Below, piece by piece: positions 6,001 to 13,886 of a DNA stretch of 17,597 bases; the first letter of the stretch is position 1; each line of letters starts with the position of its first letter. The position numbers and the translations under genes were made by a program. The notes under the pieces are model-generated. The model was not told the origin of the DNA and did not search any database. It saw only the letters and a program-made list of their open reading frames with translations. Source of the DNA: an uncultured Lachnospiraceae bacterium (GTDB taxonomy: Bacteria > Bacillota > Clostridia > Lachnospirales > Lachnospiraceae); assembly GCA_934370915.1 (NCBI GenBank), contig CAKRNI010000032.1:1-17597 (forward strand), read 5' to 3'.

Positions 6001-7770
6001 CTAAATTCCGGCTGCCGGACCTTCTGCCGCGACAGTTCCCTCACCTGGAACTGTTACGGAGCTCTGTCCTTCCGTCGGGGTTGCCGGACCTGCACTCGTT
6101 GTCGCTTCCGGAACTGCCGTCGACTTCTCATATCCCGGGCCGATCGGGGCTTCCGTAGTCATATCCTGCGGGCTTGACGGTCTGTATGCCTCCGTGGAGG
6201 TCTCTGCTTCGTCCGTCGGACTTCCCGCATGGCTCTCGGTCGGTTTTGTGATCACATTGCCGTTGGCATCCGTTTCCGTCTCATGCAGATAGCCGCTGTT
6301 ATGGGCTCCTGATGTAGTCTCGATCGGCTTGCCGTCCGGGCCTGTCTCAGTCTCTTTCGCACTCTCGGATTCCTTCTTGGATTCTTCGAGCATGGACTCC
6401 ATCTGGGATTCTTCCTGACTCTCCTTCTTACTCTCCTCTTCTGCGGAAAGTGTCGTGGCCTCCGTCTCTCCCTTCGGGATATATCCCTGATCCGTCGCTA
6501 CATGATCGATCTCCTTGCCAGCCTTATTCAGTCCGGTAAGTTCAGCGATCTTATTGCTAATCGTCTGGACCGTACTCGATGGCTTGTAATTCTCTTCACC
6601 ATAGAGGAACTTGTGAAGGCTTGTAACATTGCTCACAAGTGTCTGCGGGATAACACAGGACAGTTTCAGTTTACCGATCTTCATCTTCTGCTCTCCGCGA
6701 GCTGCCGGGAATCCGGTCGTCTCACCGAGATGGTATTTCGTGACATTCTTCGCCATCGGAAGGATATCATTCATATTGATATTTGTCGCGCACATCGCGG
6801 ACATATTTCCGATCAGGCTGTTTAATGTCGCAAAGTCTGCCTTTTTCGCCTTCTCGAATGCCTTCTGGATTACAAGTCTCTGGCGCTCTGTACGCGCATA
6901 GTCACTGTCCATCAGACGAAGACGTCCATAGGCAACGGCCTGTACGCCATCCAGATGGTTCACACCTGCGCTCTTTAACTGTACAGAACCGATTCCGGTA
7001 CCTTTTACCGTCTCTGTGATGAACGCGTTGATGTAGTAGAACTCGGACTTACTGATATCGATGTCGACACCACCGAGGATGTTGATCGCTGTTGCGACTG
7101 CCTTCCAGTTGAACGATACATAGTGGGTGATGTTGAGATCCAGATTCTTATTCAGGGCTTTTACTGCCTGTTCCGGACCACCCATCGCATATGCCGCGTT
7201 GATCTTATTGTATGTGTTCTTGTCGCTCACATTCAGGTAAGTGTCGCGGAATACGGATACCAGCTTGATCTCTCCGGTCTCACGATTTAAGTTCACGATC
7301 ATGATAACATCGGACTGGTTTCCTTTTCCTGTGGAGCTGTCACGGGAATCGAGACCAAAGACCGCGATGGTCCAATAGCCTTTTTCCATCTTGTCTCTCA
7401 TTTCCAGGGAGATATTCTCGTTCTGAACATCCTGAACATCAAACTCGTTCTGTCCGTTCATCTTTCCGAAGTTGTGCCGGATATAGCCGTAAACCGCTGC
7501 GGCAAACCCCAGGACCAGAACGATCAGGGCGATCAGAACACCGATGACGATCTTTTTCTTCTTGTTTCCGTTTTTCCGTCTTCTGTGATTGTGGGAAGCT
7601 GCCCCATGGCTCTTTGCTGCGGCACGGCCTGCACGGCTTCCCGGGTCAGCACTCATGGAATACAGATCTTCCGTCCTGTGAGTGTGGCGTTTTGCGGACG
7701 TCTCACTCTCGCTCTCACGCCGTCTGCTCTTTCTGGCGCGGGAACGGTCTAATTCGTCTTCATAATTCAT
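6001..7770 (-). CDS. LCP (LytR-CpsA-Psr) family cell-wall glycopolymer ligase
   Basis: The 589-residue protein has a basic cytosolic N-terminus (residues 1-73), one membrane segment (about 74-95) and an extracellular LCP domain (about 130-345). Conserved LCP residues are visible in FGLDSRDSSTG (138-148), VFRDTYL (173-179) and DYARTERQR (290-298). LCP proteins transfer undecaprenyl-pyrophosphate-linked glycopolymers to peptidoglycan. The C-terminal part (about 435-589) is a low-complexity tail rich in Glu, Ser, Thr and Pro (for example EEESKKESQEES), longer than in most family members and likely disordered. GAGGAC precedes ATG 7770, and the gap to the upstream sugar-phosphate transferase gene is 16 bases, so the two are co-transcribed. 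This pairing supports a role in surface-polysaccharide attachment. A pure transcriptional attenuator role, the old LytR label, is unlikely. Confidence 0.93.
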   Translation of the reverse strand: MNYEDELDRSRARKSRRRESESETSAKRHTHRTEDLYSMSADPGSRAGRAAAKSHGAASHNHRRRKNGNKKKKIVIGVLIALIVLVLGFAAAVYGYIRHNFGKMNGQNEFDVQDVQNENISLEMRDKMEKGYWTIAVFGLDSRDSSTGKGNQSDVIMIVNLNRETGEIKLVSVFRDTYLNVSDKNTYNKINAAYAMGGPEQAVKALNKNLDLNITHYVSFNWKAVATAINILGGVDIDISKSEFYYINAFITETVKGTGIGSVQLKSAGVNHLDGVQAVAYGRLRLMDSDYARTERQRLVIQKAFEKAKKADFATLNSLIGNMSAMCATNINMNDILPMAKNVTKYHLGETTGFPAARGEQKMKIGKLKLSCVIPQTLVSNVTSLHKFLYGEENYKPSSTVQTISNKIAELTGLNKAGKEIDHVATDQGYIPKGETEATTLSAEEESKKESQEESQMESMLEESKKESESAKETETGPDGKPIETTSGAHNSGYLHETETDANGNVITKPTESHAGSPTDEAETSTEAYRPSSPQDMTTEAPIGPGYEKSTAVPEATTSAGPATPTEGQSSVTVPGEGTVAAEGPAAGI

Positions 7771-7786
7771 GTCATTTGTCCTCGTC

Positions 7787-9205
7787 TTAGTAAGCGTTTT
7801 TATTGATAAATCCCTTGAAAACCGTTAAGAACATGATCTTGAAATCAAGACCAAGTGTCCAGTTCTCGATATAATAGAGATCGTGCTCGATCCGCTTAAT
7901 GATCGAAGTGTCTCCACGGTAACCATTCACCTGCGCCCAGCCGGTAAGGCCCGGACGGACCTGGTGCTTGATCATATATCGCGGGATTTCTTCCTTAAAT
8001 TTTTCAACGAAAAATGGCCGTTCCGGTCTCGGACCCACAAGACTCATATCACCAATTAGGATATTAAAGAACTGCGGTACCTCGTCGATACTTGTACGGC
8101 GGATTATTTTTCCGATGAGAGTCACACGGGCATCTCCCTTTGTTGTCCAGCGGCTCTTCTCCTTGCCCGGATCCTGAACCGTCATGGAACGGAATTTATA
8201 CATTTTAAACGGCCGGTTGTGAAGGCCAACACGTTCCTGACAGAAAATAATCGGTCCCGGGGATGTCAGCTTGATGAGCACTGCCACGATCAGCATGATC
8301 GGGGAGAAAAGAACGATCCCCACGATCGCACCCACGATATCCACGGCTCTCTTTATCATCGCGTTCATCGGATCGTTTAACGGAACACGGCGGATATGGA
8401 TCACCGGTAGTCCCTGAAGATCTTCCATATACGGGATCGTCGGGATAATGTTTCCGTAATCCGGGATAAACTTCGTGTGCACGCCGGATTTCTCACAGAG
8501 AGCAACGATATGGCGGAGTTTTTCATACTCACCCAGGCTCAGTGTAACTGCGATCTCATCGAGACTGTTCTGCTCTAAAATATAGTCAAGATCCTCGATG
8601 CAGCCGATGACCTTTACTCCCTTATACTCACTTCCGCGTTCCTTCGTATCATCAATGATTCCGCGGATCGTGTATCCCCATTCCGGATTCTTGCTTACCC
8701 GGTCAATAAAACCTTCCGCTGCGGAAGAGTAACCAACTAACAGGATATGTTTCTGATTGTATCCTTTTGAGCGCATGGAACGGAGCACGATCCGGATTCC
8801 ATTCCGCTCAATGGTCATAAATACTACGTTCAGCACATAGAAATATACGACCAGTCTCTGGGAGAAGTTGTAGAGATGCGGCTCTTTTCTTCCAAAGTAC
8901 AGGACCAGACCGAAAATAAGGAGTCCGATCGTGTTCGCTTTGAATATCTTTCCGAATTCATTTCTGCGTCCGAGTACACGCTTCGGGGTGTACAGTCCAA
9001 AAAAGGAGTACAAAAGCAGATACGCCGGAATAATGACAAGAAGCGCGCCAAAATAAAAACCGACCTCAAGTGTCCGTTTTCCGAGCAGATTCGCCCATCC
9101 GCTTCCGATTACGATAAACCACGCAAGCAGATAGGAGAATACGGTCACGAAGGCGTCAAGCACAACGTGAAAACGGTTGAGGCTCTTCTGATTATCTTTG
9201 ATCAT
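7787..9205 (-). CDS. Polyprenyl-phosphate sugar-1-phosphate transferase (initiating enzyme)
   Basis: With the start at ATG 9205 the product is 472 residues, the usual size of WcaJ/WbaP-type long PHPTs. It has an N-terminal block of about four membrane helices (11-140), a Rossmann-like central domain (HILLVGYS near 153) and the C-terminal catalytic domain from about 283: a re-entrant hydrophobic segment, KFRSM (337-341), the Asp-Glu dyad in SIDEVPQ (372-378), MSLVGPRPE (387-395) and RPGLTGWAQVNGYRGD (417-432). The family moves a hexose-1-phosphate from a UDP-sugar to undecaprenyl phosphate, starting glycan assembly at the inner membrane face; the sugar cannot be told from sequence. The frame stays open to a TTG at 9340 with GGGAGAG upstream, but homologues start near MIKDNQK, so I prefer 9205, although its ribosome site (GGGTGA) is modest. 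Confidence 0.93.
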   Translation of the reverse strand: MIKDNQKSLNRFHVVLDAFVTVFSYLLAWFIVIGSGWANLLGKRTLEVGFYFGALLVIIPAYLLLYSFFGLYTPKRVLGRRNEFGKIFKANTIGLLIFGLVLYFGRKEPHLYNFSQRLVVYFYVLNVVFMTIERNGIRIVLRSMRSKGYNQKHILLVGYSSAAEGFIDRVSKNPEWGYTIRGIIDDTKERGSEYKGVKVIGCIEDLDYILEQNSLDEIAVTLSLGEYEKLRHIVALCEKSGVHTKFIPDYGNIIPTIPYMEDLQGLPVIHIRRVPLNDPMNAMIKRAVDIVGAIVGIVLFSPIMLIVAVLIKLTSPGPIIFCQERVGLHNRPFKMYKFRSMTVQDPGKEKSRWTTKGDARVTLIGKIIRRTSIDEVPQFFNILIGDMSLVGPRPERPFFVEKFKEEIPRYMIKHQVRPGLTGWAQVNGYRGDTSIIKRIEHDLYYIENWTLGLDFKIMFLTVFKGFINKNAY

Positions 9206-9534
9206 ATAATTTTCACCCTGTTTTCCAAGGAACATGCCGGTCAGAATTCTTTCTGTGGTCAGCACATGCACAGCCGCGCCAGCCAATTCCCCCCGGCAGG
9301 TATTTTCAACTATACCATGCCCCGTCAGACTGTCCTTCAAAGGTCACTCTCCCGGACATAGTACCGCCATCGTAAAAAATATGCATACATAGTATACATA
9401 AAATTTACCCATTTGCATATAAACGATTTCTTAAGAAAATCTGAGATTTCCGTAAATTATTCGTTTATCTTGCACAAAGGCAGCCGTTCAGCCTATCCGC
9501 ACTGAACCAGCCACACAGCGTCCGGCGAAAGATC
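9206..9534 (-). promoter_or_regulatory. Upstream region of the sugar-phosphate transferase operon
   Basis: This 329-base gap holds no separate gene. A likely -10 box TATACT lies at 9391-9396 with no good -35 partner. A second weak extended -10 (TGGTATAGT, hexamer at 9309-9314) lies closer to the gene. Upstream of the first are nested palindromes: ATAAACGA (9419-9426)/TCGTTTAT (9461-9468) enclosing TTTCTTAAGAAA (9427-9438) and AAATCT-G-AGATTT (9437-9449). No clear terminator is visible after the gene that stops at 9535, so readthrough from the glycosyltransferase operon is possible. Confidence 0.45.
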
Positions 9535-10521
9535 TCAGGCTTTCGCTCCAAGCTTCGCCGCCTGTCTCCTGGAAAACTCATAAACATAGACTGCGGTTCC
9601 GGCGATCAGCTCAAGCTGGATCCCGATCTCCCGCTGTAATCTTCCCTTAAAGGAAGGAACGCGTTTACAGTCCTTTAATGTTCTGATTCCCTCAAGGAAT
9701 CCGGACACATAGTCTTTTCCGAATCCCATCTTTTTAAAAAACAGGAACTTTACAAATGTTCCCGCGAGAAGACACGGAGAATTTAAAAGCAACTGCCATG
9801 CGCGCATATTTTTGTAATTCAGATACACATTATTTCTCGCGGCAAGTTTCACCTTAAAGGAATTATACTTCGATCCGCTTGTCCCGCTGCCTACATGGTA
9901 GACCACAGCTTCCGGGCAGAACACGTTGTCATACCCGTAAAGCTTCGCCCGGTATCCCACATCGATATCCTCGAGGTAGGCGAAATGCATCTCATCGAAG
10001 TATCCGATGGTCTCGAACACTTCCCGGCGGTAGATCGCTGCCCCGGCACACGCCGTAAAAACACGGCATCTCCTTTTATAAAGCTTTTCCGGGCGGCCGA
10101 CACCCCGCTGGAATGCCCAACCGAGCACGCTGTACATATCACCGGCATCATCCATAAGATCCGGATGATACATCTGGATCATCTTGCTGCTGACGGAAAA
10201 GATCTTTTCCGAGCGGTCCATAGCCCGCTCCAGCGCTTCGACATAGTGGGGAGCCACTTTTGTATCGTTATTTAATAAGATCACATACGGCGTATCTGCC
10301 GCCTTGATCCCCACATTTACCGCACCGGAAAAGCCAGTGTTTTCCGGAAGAAAGATCGACGGGATTTCCCGCTCCTTCAGCCACTCCACGCTGCCGTCCG
10401 TGGAACCGTTGTCCACCACCAGGATCTTGAAATCCTTCATCGTCTGCGCTTCCAGAGCCTCAAAGCACGGTTCCATAAACGAAAGTCCGTTGTAATTCGG
10501 AATTATGATCGTTGTCTTCAT
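9535..10521 (-). CDS. Family 2 glycosyltransferase, rhamnosyltransferase-like
   Basis: The 328-residue protein has a GT-A fold nucleotide-sugar domain at its N-terminus: TIIIPNYNG (4-12), VVDNGSTDGS (35-44), the NND metal/nucleotide motif (84-86), and the acceptor-side acidic motif YLEDIDVGYR (182-191). The stretch HVGSGTSGSKYN (209-220) resembles WbbL/RgpA-type rhamnosyltransferases, which is suggestive only. It is expected to act at the cytosolic membrane face, adding one sugar to a lipid-linked chain; a hydrophobic region near 242-262 could help membrane association. Its ATG overlaps the stop of the upstream gene as ATGA (10518-10521), so translation is coupled and the two enzymes probably work in sequence. 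Donor and acceptor cannot be assigned. Confidence 0.88.
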   Translation of the reverse strand: MKTTIIIPNYNGLSFMEPCFEALEAQTMKDFKILVVDNGSTDGSVEWLKEREIPSIFLPENTGFSGAVNVGIKAADTPYVILLNNDTKVAPHYVEALERAMDRSEKIFSVSSKMIQMYHPDLMDDAGDMYSVLGWAFQRGVGRPEKLYKRRCRVFTACAGAAIYRREVFETIGYFDEMHFAYLEDIDVGYRAKLYGYDNVFCPEAVVYHVGSGTSGSKYNSFKVKLAARNNVYLNYKNMRAWQLLLNSPCLLAGTFVKFLFFKKMGFGKDYVSGFLEGIRTLKDCKRVPSFKGRLQREIGIQLELIAGTAVYVYEFSRRQAAKLGAKA

Positions 10522-12716
10522 TCGTCTAACGGTACCTCCAGTTTATATGGTTCCCCGATTTTTTCCTTTTTCAGGTCACGCAGCGCAAAATTTGATTTTC
10601 TCAGTGTCAGGTTCGGATTGTAGTACGGATCTCCGTCTCTCAGGATCTCCGGCCAGCGCTTCGCGAAGGTGGCGATCTCACGGTTAAATCTCTCCACCTT
10701 CTCCGGTGTGTCCTCAAGTCCGCGGGACTTGGATTCATAGTGGTGAAGCACCGCATAAGGCGCGTATACTACAAGTTTTCCGAGCTTTCTCACCTTCATG
10801 CAGTAATCAATATCATTGAAAGCTACCGCGAGCTCTTCCGTAAATCCGCCCACAGCGTCAAATACGGAACGCTTGCTCATCATGCAGGCCGCTGTGACAG
10901 CACTGTAATCCTGGGCACACATCGCGCGGTTGAAATAGCTGTTCTCGGATTTATGAAGTCCGATAAATGTATGACCGGCGATACCGCCGAAACCGATAAC
11001 AACACCGGCATGCTGGATCGTGTCATCCTCATAGAGCAGTCTCGCTCCGGCGATCCCCACGTCCTCTCTCTGGACAAAGCCCAGCATCTCTTCCACGAAA
11101 TTCTTTGCGATCAGCTCGATATCGTTGTTCATGAACAGGAAATACTCGCCCTTTGCGTGCTGTACGCCGAAGTTGTTGATCGCAGAGTAGTTGAACTCTC
11201 TTTCCCAGCGGACTACATGTACATTGGGGAATTCCTTCTGGATCTTCTCATAGTAATCCCAGGTCGCCTGTTCCGTACTGTTGTTCTCCACGATGACGAA
11301 CTCCAGATTCTTATAGGTTCCCTCCGTCAGCATCGGGCGGATGCAGTTGTCGAGATCCACGGTGTGGTCCTTGTTCGGGATAATTACAGAGACAAGCGGA
11401 TCATCCTTGATCTTAAATGTCGTGTGATAGATCCCGTAATCCACGCCCTTTTCTACCTTTTCTGCCTCAATGCCCACTCTCTTATAGTGGTCCATGATGG
11501 CACGGGAACCGGCTGTGAAGGCATAAAGCTTGCTCTCCGGGTTGCTTGCCGTGGAATTCGGGTGGCAGCGCCAGTGGTAGAGCACCTTCGGGATATGGCA
11601 GATCTGCTTTGCATTCTCCGTACAGCGGAAAATAAAGTCGTAATCCTGAGCTCCGTCATATTCCGCCCGGAAACCGCCGACTTTATCGAGCAGTTCTTTT
11701 TTCACCACAAACAGATGGCAGATATAGTTGACGCTCGTCAAAAGATCCGGATTGAAATCCGGCTTGAAATGCGGGTCGAACAGTTCATCTCCATCCATAT
11801 CAAGCTTGTCCTCATCGGAATAGAGGACGTCGCAGTTTTCATTCTCATTCAGTTTTTTCGCGCACTCAAAGAGCGCGTTCGGTGTCAGACGGTCATCATG
11901 ATCCGCAAGAACAATGAAATCACCTTCCGCCATCTCAAGGGCGGCATTCGTATTTCCGGAGATACCGCGGTTTTCCCCCAGTACCTGATAGCGGATCCTT
12001 GCGTCCTTCTCCGCGTATTTCTTTAAAACAGTCTCAACGCTCTCACCTGCCGGACTGCCGTCCGCGATACAGAGTTCCCAGTTCGCGTAGGTCTGCTCTA
12101 CGATGGAGTCCAGCATTTCCCTCAGGAATTTCTCCGGAGTCTTATAGACCGGGATCACGATCGAAAATTTCGGCATATAGCCGAACTTCTTTTTCTTCTG
12201 CTCTTCCAGCTCTTCCTCCGACGGTTTCGTGAGGTTCCACCACTCTGCGTAGTCGTAATCGTCGTCAATCCCCTGGATCTTGTGCTTGGATTTTAAGATC
12301 AGGGCTTTCAGGCCATTTTCCTTTAAGAAGTCCCAGGCAACATGGACTGTCTCCATGTTCATAAGGTTCATAAGCTTCTGTACCTTGCGGTTTGCCGCGC
12401 CGGTCTTCCTGCGGATCGTCATATCGCTGTATTTCACACGGGTCGTCTTCTTCTCGCCGCAGATCACAAGATAATAATTCTTTCCATGTTCATATGGAAA
12501 ACGGATATCAAAGCCAAGATCACGGTCGATGATCTTCTTATAATAGATCTGGCTCACGTCATCTCTTCTCGTCGGAACGATTTTTGCCTCCACCGGCTGT
12601 CCCGCTTCATCCTCGACCCGGTAGGTGATCACGGAATCCGGGTTGCTCTCAACGGCCCAGCCATTTAACTGGATCGTCTGCTCCCGGACTCTCATCACTT
12701 CAACACTGTACTTCAT
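10518..12716 (-). CDS. Two-domain family 2 glycosyltransferase
   Basis: This 732-residue protein carries two GT-A domains in tandem after a beta-rich N-terminal segment (about 1-100) and a linker. Domain one spans about 183-400 with SIVIPVYKTP (185-194), the ADHDD motif (271-275), DEDK (301-304) and GAQDYDF (355-361). Domain two spans about 441-690 with SVIIPNKD (443-450), NND (530-532) and FNDIDYCMK (633-641). Both have an acidic donor-site motif, so both may be active, allowing two successive sugar transfers by one polypeptide. No membrane segment is obvious. The start at 12716 has a strong ribosome site (GGAGGAAGT) and overlaps the upstream stop by four bases; the stop overlaps the next gene by four. 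Similar tandem enzymes occur in O-antigen-like and rhamnan-type clusters; the exact sugars are unknown. Confidence 0.9.
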   Translation of the reverse strand: MKYSVEVMRVREQTIQLNGWAVESNPDSVITYRVEDEAGQPVEAKIVPTRRDDVSQIYYKKIIDRDLGFDIRFPYEHGKNYYLVICGEKKTTRVKYSDMTIRRKTGAANRKVQKLMNLMNMETVHVAWDFLKENGLKALILKSKHKIQGIDDDYDYAEWWNLTKPSEEELEEQKKKKFGYMPKFSIVIPVYKTPEKFLREMLDSIVEQTYANWELCIADGSPAGESVETVLKKYAEKDARIRYQVLGENRGISGNTNAALEMAEGDFIVLADHDDRLTPNALFECAKKLNENENCDVLYSDEDKLDMDGDELFDPHFKPDFNPDLLTSVNYICHLFVVKKELLDKVGGFRAEYDGAQDYDFIFRCTENAKQICHIPKVLYHWRCHPNSTASNPESKLYAFTAGSRAIMDHYKRVGIEAEKVEKGVDYGIYHTTFKIKDDPLVSVIIPNKDHTVDLDNCIRPMLTEGTYKNLEFVIVENNSTEQATWDYYEKIQKEFPNVHVVRWEREFNYSAINNFGVQHAKGEYFLFMNNDIELIAKNFVEEMLGFVQREDVGIAGARLLYEDDTIQHAGVVIGFGGIAGHTFIGLHKSENSYFNRAMCAQDYSAVTAACMMSKRSVFDAVGGFTEELAVAFNDIDYCMKVRKLGKLVVYAPYAVLHHYESKSRGLEDTPEKVERFNREIATFAKRWPEILRDGDPYYNPNLTLRKSNFALRDLKKEKIGEPYKLEVPLDE

Positions 12717-13675
12717 ACTTCCTCCTGTGCACCGACCGGTGTATCAAAATTGATGCGCTCCTCCTCCACAACGAGCGGGCGGTGCATCACACGGGTATTG
12801 ATGCTCATGATATACTCGCCAAGCAGACCGATAAAGAAGATCTGGACAGAACCAAGAAAGCACATTCCGATGAGAAGCGGTGCCATACCTGCCATGAAGC
12901 GGTCCCAATATAAGAGTTTCATGATCAGATATATGACTGCTACGATAAAGCTCACGCCGCCGCAGAACGCGCCGAAAAAGGTTGCCAGGCGCAGGCCCGC
13001 TTTTGTGTAGGACGTAAAGCTGAGCATCGCCGCATCATATAATTTATAGAAGTTATTGTGAGTCTTTCCCGCGCGGCGCTTCGGCTGCTCATACGGGATC
13101 TCTTTCCTCTTAAAGCCTAACTCTGCAACGATTCCGCGAAGGAACGGGGTCGGATCGTTTAAGTTTCTTAAGACCTCGATAAACTGTCTGTCGTAGAGTC
13201 CGGAGCCTGTGAAGTGCTCGATCTGCTCCACGTCGGATAATTTCCGGATCAGTTTATAGTAGCAGCTTCTGAGCCAGTACATAATCGGGTTCTCTTTGCT
13301 GCTCGTCTTGATTCCGATGACGATTTTATAGCCATTCTCCCACTCGTGGACATACTTCGGAATCAGTTCCACCGGATCCTGGAAATCCGCCACCATGGAG
13401 ATCACGCAGTCACCGGTTACCTGAAGGATTCCATAATACGGAGAATTGAACTGACCGAAGTTTCTCGCATTGAAGATTGCCTTGATCTTCGGGTTCTTCG
13501 CGCAGAGCATACGGAGCAGTTCTCTCGTCTTATCGGTGGAGTCGTTGTCGATGAATACCAGCTCATAGTCGTACTGAGGCAGTTCTTTTGTGATGATGCC
13601 GATGACAGCTTCGCTGATCGGAACGACATTCTCCTCCTCGTTATAGCATGGAATCAAAACGCTGATTTTTTTCAT
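12713..13675 (-). CDS. Membrane glycosyltransferase of the DPM1/GtrB type
   Basis: The 320-residue protein has an N-terminal GT2 catalytic domain (about 1-200) with SVLIPCYNEEENV (5-17), FIDNDSTDKT (41-50), the donor motif ADFQDP (96-101), TGSGLYDR (156-163) and the conserved RRAGKTH (200-206). It ends in two membrane helices (about 229-254 and 265-290). This is the layout of GtrB/YfdH and related enzymes that move a sugar from a nucleotide donor to polyprenyl phosphate, giving a lipid-linked donor for use outside the membrane. If so, a GtrC-like or GT-C partner should exist but is not seen here. It is the first gene after the strong promoter at 13757-13784, with an AAGGAAG-rich ribosome region upstream, and it overlaps the next gene by four bases. 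Confidence 0.9.
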   Translation of the reverse strand: MKKISVLIPCYNEEENVVPISEAVIGIITKELPQYDYELVFIDNDSTDKTRELLRMLCAKNPKIKAIFNARNFGQFNSPYYGILQVTGDCVISMVADFQDPVELIPKYVHEWENGYKIVIGIKTSSKENPIMYWLRSCYYKLIRKLSDVEQIEHFTGSGLYDRQFIEVLRNLNDPTPFLRGIVAELGFKRKEIPYEQPKRRAGKTHNNFYKLYDAAMLSFTSYTKAGLRLATFFGAFCGGVSFIVAVIYLIMKLLYWDRFMAGMAPLLIGMCFLGSVQIFFIGLLGEYIMSINTRVMHRPLVVEEERINFDTPVGAQEEV

Positions 13676-13701
13676 GTTATATTTTCTTCTTCCTTAAATT
13701 T

Positions 13702-13739
13702 TACCTGACAGGTACCTTCGGATACCTTTTCAGTTACCT
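13702..13739. repeat. Four regularly spaced TACCT boxes in the leader
   Basis: On the plus strand TACCT occurs at 13702-13706, 13713-13717, 13723-13727 and 13735-13739, at steps of 11, 10 and 12 bases (AGGTA on the transcribed strand). The set begins about ten bases downstream of the predicted transcription start. Roughly helical spacing suggests a protein-binding array on one face of the DNA, or an RNA-level repeat in the leader. No known regulator consensus was matched. Confidence 0.55.
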
Positions 13740-13756
13740 AATCTTTAACTTTTATC

Positions 13757-13784
13757 ATTGTAACCATTTTTTCTGTTTTGTCAA
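13757..13784 (-). promoter_or_regulatory. Strong sigma-A promoter of the glycosyltransferase operon
   Basis: Minus-strand TTGACA (13779-13784, perfect) and TACAAT (13757-13762, five of six) are separated by 16 bases. Transcription would start near 13750, giving a leader of about 75 bases ahead of the gene starting at 13675. The promoter lies in the 211-base gap after the SDR gene; no convincing terminator is visible in that gap. Confidence 0.75.
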
Positions 13785-13886
13785 TACTCGACGTATTTCG
13801 CGGCATTTTTTCCCAGTCTGTGATCGGTCTGCATTTTCAACTGATTGCTGCCCTCTCTGCCACCCCAGAATTGCTTTCTTGTTCAG

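Noticed and set aside
9206..9340. N-terminal extension of the sugar-phosphate transferase to a TTG start at 9340
   Set aside because: The frame is open and a GGGAGAG precedes the TTG, but the added 45 residues are hydrophilic and unlike the family, whose members start close to the first membrane helix; ATG 9205 fits family length.
9488..9510. GTTCAG/CTGAAC stem after the glycosyltransferase stop as a terminator
   Set aside because: The stem is short with mismatched extension and no T run on the minus strand.
10740..12026. A 428-codon plus-strand open frame opposite the two-domain glycosyltransferase
   Set aside because: Composition and lack of any motif indicate a shadow of the real minus-strand gene, which has full GT2 motifs.
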